From assembly GCA_902779075.1 (NCBI GenBank), contig CACZAK010000176.1:1-10632 (forward strand): 10,632 bases of DNA, in the 5' to 3' direction. The position numbers were made by a program, and so were the translations under genes. A model generated the notes under the pieces. It worked only from the letters and a program-made list of their open reading frames with translations, was not told the origin of the DNA and did not search any database. Shown here piece by piece: positions 1 to 5,185 of the stretch. Positions within the stretch are counted from its first letter, which is position 1. The number at the start of each line of letters is the position of its first letter. Source of the stretch: an uncultured bacterium (GTDB lineage Bacteria > Verrucomicrobiota > Kiritimatiellia > RFP12 > UBA1067).

Positions 1-1110
1 CATGTCGAGGCCCACGGAGCAGACGCACGTCATCGCCTCGAGCTTCTCGATCGTGAGCGCGCCCGCCTCCACGGCGTCGATCATGCCCTGGTCCTCCGAG
101 ACGGGGATGAACGCGCCCGAAAGTCCGCCCACGTAGGAGCTCGCCATCACGCCGCCCTTCTTCACCTGGTCGTTCAGGAGCGCGAGCGCCGCCGTCGTAC
201 CCGGCGCGCCGGGATGGGCGAGGCCGATTTCCTTGAGGATGTCCGCCACCGAGTCGCCCACGGCGGGCGTCGGCGCGAGCGAGAGGTCGATGATGCCGAA
301 CGGCACGCCGAGGCGGCGCGACGCCTCCTGCGCCACGAGCTGCCCCACGCGCGTGATCTTGAACGCCGTGCGCTTGATCGTCTCGCAGAGCGTCTCGAAG
401 TCCGCGCCGGGAATCTGCGAGAGGGCATACTTCACCACGCCCGGCCCGCTTACGCCCACGTTGATCACCGCGTCGCCCTCGGAGACGCCGTGGAACGCGC
501 CCGCCATGAACGGGTTGTCGTCCGGCGCGTTGCAGAGCACCACGAGCTTCGCGCAGCCGAGGGAGTCGCGCTCCTTCGTGCGCTCCGCCGTCGCCTTCAC
601 GATCTCGCCCATGAGGCGCACCGCGTCCATGTCGATGCCCGTCTTCGTGGAACCCACGTTCACGCTCGAGCAGATGCGATCCGTGACGGCCAGCGCCTCT
701 GGAATCGAGCGGATGAGCATTTCGTCCGACGGCGTCATGCCCTTCGAGACGACCGCCGAGAAGCCGCCGAGGAAGTTGACGCCCAGTTCGCGCGCCGCGC
801 GGTCGAGCGTGCGCGCGATCTCCACGTAGTCTTCGGGACGCCGACAGCACGACGCGCCCACGAGGGACGCCGGCGTGATCGACACGCGCTTGTTGACGAT
901 CGGGATGCCGAACTCGCGCGAGATCTCCTCGCCCGTCCGCACGAGCCGCCCCGCCCAGCGCAGCAGCTTCGCGTAGATGTTCGCACAGCACGCCTCAAGG
1001 TTCGAGTCGGCGCAGTCGAGGAGCGACACGCCCATCGTGATCGTGCGGACGTCCAGGTTCTCGTCCTGGATCATCTTGTTCGTCTCAAGAACTTCGCTGA
1101 GATTGATCAT
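1..1110 (-). CDS. UPF0210 / PFL family protein (DUF711), 3' end outside window
   Basis: The gene begins at an ATG at 1110 ([20 protein letters not shown]) and stays open to the window edge, giving 370 residues of a family that is usually about 450 long, so the C-terminus is missing. The family is recognisable from the N-terminal MINxxEVLETxxMI block, the [14 protein letters not shown] segment, the [15 protein letters not shown] block and the [11 protein letters not shown] motif. The biochemical function is unproven. The name PFL reflects a distant structural likeness to pyruvate formate-lyase and glycyl-radical folds; it is not a pyruvate formate-lyase. It lies 9 bp downstream of the ACT-domain gene and is surely cotranscribed with it. 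This pair is conserved side by side in many bacteria, mainly Firmicutes. No strong Shine-Dalgarno is visible before the ATG, so translational coupling to the upstream gene is plausible. Confidence 0.93.
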   Translation of the reverse strand, partial: MINLSEVLETNKMIQDENLDVRTITMGVSLLDCADSNLEACCANIYAKLLRWAGRLVRTGEEISREFGIPIVNKRVSITPASLVGASCCRRPEDYVEIARTLDRAARELGVNFLGGFSAVVSKGMTPSDEMLIRSIPEALAVTDRICSSVNVGSTKTGIDMDAVRLMGEIVKATAERTKERDSLGCAKLVVLCNAPDDNPFMAGAFHGVSEGDAVINVGVSGPGVVKYALSQIPGADFETLCETIKRTAFKITRVGQLVAQEASRRLGVPFGIIDLSLAPTPAVGDSVADILKEIGLAHPGAPGTTAALALLNDQVKKGGVMASSYVGGLSGAFIPVSEDQGMIDAVEAGALTIEKLEAMTCVCSVGLDM

Positions 1111-1119
1111 GGCTGAAAC

Positions 1120-1392
1120 TCAGATCCGGTGCATCTTCTCGAAAATCTCTTCCTTCTGGCACTTCGCCTGAAGGCCGAGGGACTCGCCAACCTTCGTCAG
1201 TCCCTCGGAGATGTCGCCGAACGGACGCGATGCGCCGGACATGTCGACGATCATCATCATTGTGAAGTAGCCCTGCACCACGGTCTGCGTGATGTCGAGG
1301 ATGTTGATGCCGTTCTCAGCGAGAAAGGCGCACGTTTTGGCGAGGATTCCGACCGTATCCTTGCCCACGACGGTGATGATTGCTTTTTTCAT
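1120..1392 (-). CDS. ACT domain-containing protein (UPF0237 family)
   Basis: This 90-residue protein is almost entirely one ACT domain. It starts MKKAIITVVGKDTVGILAK, the usual beta strand followed by the ligand-binding glycine turn, and continues NINILDITQTVVQGYFTMMMIVD, the second and third strands. Length and sequence match UPF0237, single-ACT proteins related to the N-terminal domain of the glycine cleavage repressor GcvR. ACT domains usually bind amino acids, so the likely role is sensing an amino acid and modulating the partner UPF0210 protein encoded just downstream; this is inference. The ATG at 1392 is only 8 nt from a strong -10 box, and no Shine-Dalgarno fits between them, which suggests a leaderless or nearly leaderless message. 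Confidence 0.92.
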   Translation of the reverse strand: MKKAIITVVGKDTVGILAKTCAFLAENGINILDITQTVVQGYFTMMMIVDMSGASRPFGDISEGLTKVGESLGLQAKCQKEEIFEKMHRI

Positions 1393-1400
1393 AGGCGGGT

Positions 1401-1430
1401 ATTATATCAAAAATCCGGTTATGCCGCCAA
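1401..1430 (-). promoter_or_regulatory. Sigma70-type promoter of the ACT/UPF0210 operon
   Basis: Reading the minus strand, a perfect TATAAT (-10, 1401-1406) is preceded by TTTTTGA, giving an extended -10 (TGA), and by TTGGCG (-35, 1425-1430) at 18 bp spacing. The expected transcription start is near 1394, one or two bases before the ATG at 1392. The layout matches the other promoters of this window. Confidence 0.7.
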
Positions 1431-1450
1431 GTTGGAGTTTTTTTGGGGTG

Positions 1451-1649
1451 GGGCGCATCTGTGTAATTCACCGCCGAGCCTTCTGATGTTTGGAAACAAC
1501 TATTTGAAACAACTTGCCTTTGGCGCGCGGGCTAACTCGCCCGCGCCCATTTGCCGATCCTGGTGCGCCCGCAGGATAATGTTGTTCTTGAAAGTTGTCA
1601 TGGTTGTTTCCAATCTCAAAACGCATGGGTGAAAAATGCAGATGCGCCC
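1451..1649. repeat. 199-bp imperfect palindrome with nested hairpins
   Basis: GGGCGCATCTG (1451-1461) is the exact reverse complement of 1639-1649. The pairing continues concentrically with TTCACC (1467-1472) against GGTGAA (1628-1633). Further in, TTGGAAACAAC (1490-1500) pairs exactly with 1603-1613, and ACAACTT (1509-1515) with AAGTTGT (1592-1598). The middle holds two separate hairpins: GCGCGGGC/GCCCGCGC (1525-1532 with 1539-1546, loop TAACTC) and ATCCTG/CAGGAT (1557-1562 with 1572-1577). No convincing protein is encoded. It could be a miniature inverted-repeat element, a structured RNA or an intergenic repeat; the sequence alone does not decide. Confidence 0.7.
1525..1546. repeat. Short GC-rich hairpin repeat, intergenic copy
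   Basis: A perfect 8-bp stem (GCGCGGGC with GCCCGCGC) encloses the 6-nt loop TAACTC. Its core, GCGGGC-6 nt-GCCCGC, has the same stem and loop size as hairpin 3673-3690 inside lpxB, which suggests one family of dispersed hairpins. Confidence 0.6.
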
Positions 1650-1683
1650 AATTCCTCATTTCGATTTACCACTTCATGTTATA

Positions 1684-1862
1684 TCTCACGCAGAGGCGCG
1701 GAGAGGCAGAGTTCACAGAGGTTATCCCATTGCTTGAGTATGTATTTGTTTTCACCAATTGGGTGAAATCACTTTCCGAGATTCTTCTTGCCATGGCTTT
1801 CTTTTCAGTCGGATTTCTGAACTTTCTCTGCGCTCTCCGCCTCTCTGCGCCTCTGCGTGAGA
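1684..1862. repeat. 179-bp element with 16-bp terminal inverted repeats
   Basis: TCTCACGCAGAGGCGC (1684-1699) is the exact reverse complement of 1847-1862. Inward, both arms continue as purine-rich GAGAGGCRGAG-like sequence with small gaps (roughly to 1720 on the left and from 1824 on the right). The core is AT-richer and contains a small hairpin, TTTCACC/GGTGAAA (1750-1756 with 1762-1768). The CTCACGCAGAGGCGC motif resembles a dispersed repeat I recall from unrelated bacterial genomes, where it yields spurious Arg/Glu-rich open frames. No transposase and no clear target-site duplication are seen. It sits just past the yggS stop and may act as a transcription end. Confidence 0.65.
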
Positions 1863-1884
1863 CTTTCAACCGAGGATTTTAGGT

Positions 1885-2658
1885 TCAATCCATCACACGA
1901 TCGAACTCGCCGCCGCCCTCGCCGCTCTCGCCGGCGTCGCCGGCATCGACGGTGCGCTGCGGCTTCACCTTCGGACGCGCCCCGAACAGCACCGTGCCGA
2001 GCCGCACCCACGTGGCGCCCTCCTCCACGGCCACTGCGTAGTCGCCGCTCATGCCCATCGAGAGACGCGGCAGCGACACGCCGAACTGCGCCTCCATCCG
2101 GTCGCGCAGCTCGCGCAGGCCCGCGAAGACAGGACGCGTCTCCTCCACCTTCTCCTCCGGCACGAACGGCGCCATCGTCATGAAGCCCTCGAGCGTGATG
2201 TTCGGCGAAGCGAGCGCGCGTTCCACGGCCGCCGGCGCCTCGTCAGGACGCATCCCGCTCTTCGACCGCTCGCCGCTCATGTTCACCTCGAGGAGAATGC
2301 TCGGACGCGCCCCGATCTCTGCGGCAATCGTCTGGATGCGGTCGATGAGCGCCACGGAGTCGACGGAATGGAAGCACGAAAACAACTCAAGCGCGGCACG
2401 CACCTTGTTGCGCTGGAGGTGTCCGATGAGGTGCCACTCCGGACCCGATACGCTCTGCGGCTGCTTCCACGCCGCCTCCTGCACCTTGTTTTCGCCCACG
2501 ATGCGGAGTCCCGCCTCCCAGGCCTCGCGCACCACCTCGGGTCCGTGCGTCTTCGTGACGGCCACGATCTCCACGTCGCGCGGATCGCGTCCCGCCTTCG
2601 CACAGGCGTCCGCAATGCGGGCGTTCACGTCCTTTAGAATGTCAGTGAGTTCAACCAT
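1885..2658 (-). CDS. yggS: YggS/PROSC family pyridoxal phosphate homeostasis protein
   Basis: The 257-residue protein is a PLP-binding alanine-racemase-like TIM barrel without a second domain, which buffers free pyridoxal 5'-phosphate in the cytoplasm. Family blocks appear in order: IVAVTKTHGP with the PLP lysine at K36 (same position as in E. coli YggS), GENKVQEA, WHLIGHLQRNK, NMSGERSKSGM, and LSMGMSGDYAVAVEEG followed by VRLGTVLFGAR, the phosphate-binding end. I chose the ATG at 2658 because homologues start there and GGGAG lies 5 nt upstream; a longer frame to 2772 exists but only reads through ybeY in another frame. The start overlaps the end of ybeY by 25 bp, so translation is likely coupled. 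The tail after FGAR (about 30 residues, rich in Gly, Glu and Asp) is low-complexity and longer than usual. Confidence 0.95.
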   Translation of the reverse strand: MVELTDILKDVNARIADACAKAGRDPRDVEIVAVTKTHGPEVVREAWEAGLRIVGENKVQEAAWKQPQSVSGPEWHLIGHLQRNKVRAALELFSCFHSVDSVALIDRIQTIAAEIGARPSILLEVNMSGERSKSGMRPDEAPAAVERALASPNITLEGFMTMAPFVPEEKVEETRPVFAGLRELRDRMEAQFGVSLPRLSMGMSGDYAVAVEEGATWVRLGTVLFGARPKVKPQRTVDAGDAGESGEGGGEFDRVMD

Positions 2659-3080
2659 TTCAGCTCCCGTCTTCTCATGCGGTTGTAGTCGGATTCGGCG
2701 CAGTCGTCCGCGCCCGAAAGATGATCCATGCCATGCGCCACGTAGAGGAGCAGTTCCTTCGCCGGACTCCACCCCTTCCGTTTCGGCGCGGCACGCAACG
2801 CCTGATCGGTGTTTACGAACAACTCGCCGTAGAGACCCGGTTTCTCAGGCGGCACCGCATCGTAGGCCTGCGTGATCACGTCCGTCGCCCCCTCCACGCC
2901 CATGATCGCCCGGTGCAGCTCGTCACTCGCGGCATCGCGCACAAGATGCACCACCACCTCATGCCATACGCCGCCCACGCGCGCACACGACTGCGCGGCG
3001 AAGAACCGCGCCGCCGCCACCACCTGCGCCTTCGCAAGACCGAACGACTTCGGCACCGAACCCGAAACTTCAATGTGCAC
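2634..3080 (-). CDS. ybeY: Endoribonuclease YbeY (rRNA maturation RNase)
   Basis: YbeY is a zinc-dependent single-strand endoribonuclease that acts in 16S rRNA 3'-end maturation and ribosome quality control. This copy is 148 residues, the usual size. It shows GATDVIT at 65-70 (family TNVLSF region), YGELFVNTDQA at 84-94 (family GDIVI region) and the metal site HGMDHLSGADD at 116-126. The canonical site is H-x3-H-x5-H; here the third ligand is Asp126, and residues around it also differ. I prefer the GTG at 3080 to the ATG at 3125: GGGAGGTGG sits 5 nt before the GTG, and the remaining N-terminus (HIEVSGSVP) fits the first family strand. The start overlaps the lpxB stop by 11 bp, so the ribosome can pass directly from lpxB. 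It is followed by yggS with a 25-bp overlap. Confidence 0.88.
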   Translation of the reverse strand: MHIEVSGSVPKSFGLAKAQVVAAARFFAAQSCARVGGVWHEVVVHLVRDAASDELHRAIMGVEGATDVITQAYDAVPPEKPGLYGELFVNTDQALRAAPKRKGWSPAKELLLYVAHGMDHLSGADDCAESDYNRMRRRELKWLNSLTF

Positions 3081-4206
3081 GGGCCACCTCCCGAATCTCA
3101 CGCGCAGCGAGACCGAGCGCGTCACCGTCCGAATGGAGGCGCGCCATCACGTCATCCAACGCACGTGACGCGCACGCGCGCGCCTCCGCGTCATTAAGCC
3201 ATGCGCCGAGCTGCGCGGCCACCGCCTCCGGCGTGAACGCCTCCTGCAAAAGCTCCGGCATCGGCGGCTCCACGCCGCTCTTCTCCGCGATCACGTTCGC
3301 GAGGCCAATGTGTTTCACGCCCGTGATCACGCGCCGCGCAAACCAGGCGAGCAACGGCGAGACGGCATAGACGAGCACCGTAGGACACCGCGCAAGCGCC
3401 GCCTCAAGCGTGGCCGTGCCGGACGCCACCGCCGCGCAGTCGGCTTGGCGCAGCAAATCGCGCGCCCCGCCTTTCACCACCTCGGGCGTGAAGGAATCGT
3501 TCCGCGCCGTAATCGTAGCACGTATTTCCGCCTCGGCCCGGTCATTCGCCGCCGGGATCACCACGCGGATACCGGGTCGTTTCAGCAAACCCACGGCATC
3601 CAAAAGCCGTGGCAAATGCCGCTGAATCTCGCCCACGCGACTGCCTGGCAGGAGTGCTAAAGTTTCGGGGTGGCGGGCCTCTGAGCCCGCAGATTCGTGG
3701 TGGGCCTCTGCGCCCACCACCCCCACCGTCCGCTCCTCTGCAAAGATATCCACCATCGGGTGGCCGATGAAGGTAGCGTGAAAACCCTTCCCCTCATAAT
3801 TCCCGAAAAGCGCGGGTTCAAACGGGAAAAAGCACAACAGGCGGTTCACGGCGGCGGCCACCTTCGGAATGCGCCCCTGATGCCACGCCCACACCTGCGG
3901 ACACACCAGATGTACGGCGGGGATACCGCGCGCCTTCGCGTAGGCGGCGAGCTTGAGGTTGAGCCCGGGATAGTCGATCGTCACCACCACGTCCGGCTTC
4001 CATTCGCGGATGATGCGCTTCATCGTGCGCTGTACGCCGAGAAAGAAAAAGATGCGTTTGATAACGGCCCAGAAGCCCATCACGGCGAGGTCAGAGGTCT
4101 TGTAGTGGTCTTGGTACGTCTTGAATTCGCACCCAGGCAATGCACGCCGCAGGCGCTCTGCGTACAGAACGCCCGATTCCTCTCCGGCTAGAAGCAGCAC
4201 TTTCAT
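3070..4206 (-). CDS. lpxB: Lipid-A-disaccharide synthase
   Basis: LpxB joins UDP-2,3-diacylglucosamine and lipid X into the lipid A disaccharide at the inner face of the cytoplasmic membrane (GT19 family). The 378-residue frame has the family marks: MKVLLLAGEESG at the N-terminus (normally AGExSGD), TIDYPGLNLKLA at 76-87, CPQVWAWHQGR at 102-112, GHPMVD at 148-153, LALLPGSRVGEI at 183-194 and SGTATLEAALARCPTVLVY in the C-terminal half. Residues about 161-182 (VGVVGAEAHHESAGSEARHP) replace the variable linker between GHP and LLPGSR and are encoded by two hairpin repeats. The ATG at 4206 follows GAGGAATCTAGG. No clear terminator or strong promoter is seen upstream, where a repeat array lies. Presence of lpxB implies an LPS-type outer membrane. 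Confidence 0.95.
   Translation of the reverse strand: MKVLLLAGEESGVLYAERLRRALPGCEFKTYQDHYKTSDLAVMGFWAVIKRIFFFLGVQRTMKRIIREWKPDVVVTIDYPGLNLKLAAYAKARGIPAVHLVCPQVWAWHQGRIPKVAAAVNRLLCFFPFEPALFGNYEGKGFHATFIGHPMVDIFAEERTVGVVGAEAHHESAGSEARHPETLALLPGSRVGEIQRHLPRLLDAVGLLKRPGIRVVIPAANDRAEAEIRATITARNDSFTPEVVKGGARDLLRQADCAAVASGTATLEAALARCPTVLVYAVSPLLAWFARRVITGVKHIGLANVIAEKSGVEPPMPELLQEAFTPEAVAAQLGAWLNDAEARACASRALDDVMARLHSDGDALGLAAREIREVARAH
3661..3726. repeat. Palindromic repeat pair inside the lpxB reading frame
   Basis: Two perfect hairpins lie 6 bp apart. The first has a 6-bp stem GCGGGC/GCCCGC (3673-3678 with 3685-3690, loop CTCTGA). The second has a 9-bp stem GTGGTGGGC/GCCCACCAC (3697-3705 with 3712-3720, loop CTCTGC). 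Both have 6-nt loops. The stretch is translated as about 22 residues (161-182 of LpxB) rich in Ala, Gly, His and Glu, with no counterpart to the usual R-xxLG linker. Read as inference, it is a small mobile palindrome that settled in frame in a tolerant linker. Confidence 0.65.
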
Positions 4207-4258
4207 CCTAGATTCCTCATTTCAACACTCTTAAACCAATTCCGGCGTACCCTTATCC

Positions 4259-4303
4259 AACTTGAAAACTTGCTAACTTGAAAACTTGCCAACTTGAAAA
4301 CTG
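4259..4303. repeat. 8-bp tandem repeat array, left arm (AACTTGNN)
   Basis: Five consecutive 8-bp units of the form AACTTGNN (AACTTGAA alternating with AACTTGCT or AACTTGCC, 4259-4298) plus a partial sixth unit. The unit is the reverse complement of NNCAAGTT, the unit of the array at 4321-4402. It lies in the leader region of lpxB. Confidence 0.85.
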
Positions 4304-4320
4304 CGGGGAGAAGCGCACTT

Positions 4321-4402
4321 GTTGCCAAGTTACCAAGTTGACAAGTTGCCAAGTTGACAAGTTGCCAAGTTGACAAGTTGGCAAGTTGCCAAGTTGACAA
4401 GT
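4321..4402. repeat. 8-bp tandem repeat array, right arm (GTTGMCAA)
   Basis: Ten consecutive 8-bp units starting at 4321, mostly alternating GTTGCCAA and GTTGACAA, with variants GTTACCAA and GTTGGCAA. The alternation makes a 16-bp higher-order period. With the inverted array at 4259-4303 and a 17-nt spacer, a transcript could form a long stem in several registers. The unspaced units rule out CRISPR. The minus-strand frame reads as Trp/Leu/Asn-rich repeats, typical of a spurious ORF. Confidence 0.9.
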
Positions 4403-4410
4403 CCTCCTGC

Positions 4411-4445
4411 AAAAAACAAGGGAAGCGGCTCGTACGCCGCTTCCC
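4411..4445 (-). terminator. Rho-independent terminator after rpmA
   Basis: On the minus strand a perfect 10-bp stem, GGGAAGCGGC with GCCGCTTCCC (4436-4445 with 4420-4429), has a 6-nt loop and is followed by TTGTTTTTT. It lies 35 bp past the rpmA stop and closes the rplU-rpmA unit, which separates it from lpxB. Confidence 0.92.
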
Positions 4446-4480
4446 CGGTGCCAACAAGTGGCTGTTAAGGCGCTTCGCCG

Positions 4481-4726
4481 TCACTTGGCCTCGACAGGCA
4501 CGATGGTGACGACCTTGCCGTCCTTGATGAACTTCACCTTGCCCTCCTTGAGGGCGAAGAGCGTGAAGTCGCGGCCGCACCCGACGTTCGCGCCGGGGTG
4601 AATCTTGGTGCCGCGCTGGCGCACGATGATCGACCCCGCCTTGAGGAGCTGGCCGTCGTATGCCTTGACGCCGAGATACTGGGGATTGGAATCGCGTCCG
4701 TTACGCGCTGAAGCAGAAGTTGCCAT
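4481..4726 (-). CDS. rpmA: 50S ribosomal protein L27
   Basis: An 81-residue basic protein of the large ribosomal subunit whose N-terminal tail reaches toward the peptidyl transferase centre. Family signatures are [19 protein letters not shown] at about 8-26 and [19 protein letters not shown] at 31-49, then [16 protein letters not shown]. The N-terminus is [12 protein letters not shown] rather than the common MAHKKGxGSxxNGRD, so the usual Lys-rich start is missing. There is no Firmicute-type cleavable leader. AAGGAG lies about 8 nt before the ATG at 4726. It follows rplU by 19 bp and ends at a clear terminator. Confidence 0.97.
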   Translation of the reverse strand: MATSASARNGRDSNPQYLGVKAYDGQLLKAGSIIVRQRGTKIHPGANVGCGRDFTLFALKEGKVKFIKDGKVVTIVPVEAK

Positions 4727-4745
4727 TTTTCAATTCTCCTTTGCT

Positions 4746-5063
4746 TTAGGCGATGGACTTGACCGTGGCGATCGTGTAGCCCTGGCGGTGACCCACCGTG
4801 CGGCGATAGCCCTTGCGGCGCTTTGCCTTGAAGTTGATCGTCTTCGGGCCGAGCTTCTTCGGCGCGACAATCGTGAGCGTGACCTTGGCGCCCTCAACGT
4901 AGGGGGTGCCGACCTTCAGCGTGGTGCCGTCGGAGACGGCGCACACCGTATCGAGGGCGACTTCGTCGCCTTCGTTGACCGAGAGCTTTTCAATCTCGAT
5001 CGTATCGCCGACCTTGACAAGCGTCTGCTTGCCGCCGGTTTCGAGTACTGCGTATGCATCCAT
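4746..5063 (-). CDS. rplU: 50S ribosomal protein L21
   Basis: A 105-residue large-subunit protein that binds 23S rRNA. It begins MDAYAVLETGGKQTLVKVGD, matching the family MYAVIxTGGKQ start, and carries the C-terminal rRNA-binding block KAKRRKGYRRTVGHRQGYT. I chose the ATG at 5063, with GAGGA about 10 nt upstream. An in-frame ATG at 5090 would add nine residues, but family alignment argues against it, and its GAGGG would be paired in a small hairpin (5091-5095 with 5101-5105). The gene is first in a two-gene unit with rpmA, a standard arrangement, and has its own promoter about 60 bp upstream. Confidence 0.97.
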   Translation of the reverse strand: MDAYAVLETGGKQTLVKVGDTIEIEKLSVNEGDEVALDTVCAVSDGTTLKVGTPYVEGAKVTLTIVAPKKLGPKTINFKAKRRKGYRRTVGHRQGYTIATVKSIA

Positions 5064-5122
5064 TGTTTTGTTTCCTCGTGCCCTTTCCATGAGGGTGAAT
5101 CCCTCGAAAAAGGCGAGCGGAT

Positions 5123-5151
5123 AGTATATCAAAAGCCGAATTAGGGCGCAA
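5123..5151 (-). promoter_or_regulatory. Promoter of rplU-rpmA
   Basis: On the minus strand: TTGCGC (-35, 5146-5151), a 17-bp spacer ending in TTTTGA, and TATACT (-10, 5123-5128). The TGA before the -10 makes an extended -10. The predicted start near 5116 gives a leader of about 53 nt containing a 5-bp hairpin, GAGGG/CCCTC, at 5091-5105. Confidence 0.8.
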
Positions 5152-5185
5152 GGGGGTGATTTTTAAATGTTACCAACGCGGGATG

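Noticed and set aside
1..1110. Pyruvate formate-lyase
   Set aside because: The family name PFL invites this call, but the protein lacks the glycyl-radical and active-site cysteine motifs and is far shorter than a true pyruvate formate-lyase.
214..1116. Long plus-strand open frames opposite the UPF0210 gene
   Set aside because: They are Arg/His/Ala-rich shadows of a GC-rich minus-strand gene and match no family, while the minus strand gives a clean UPF0210 protein.
1468..1882. Small open frames in the spacer between yggS and the ACT gene
   Set aside because: They read through the inverted repeats, lack Shine-Dalgarno sites and match no family.
4259..4402. Possible CRISPR array
   Set aside because: The units are 8 bp with no spacers, and no cas genes are present.
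4203..4580. 125-residue minus-strand frame with Trp/Leu/Asn repeats
   Set aside because: It is a readout of the 8-bp repeat array and overlaps rpmA and the terminator, so it is not a gene.
5133..5185. Terminator after the GH51 gene
   Set aside because: I see no GC-rich stem followed by a T tract; some read-through from the carbohydrate operon into rplU is possible.
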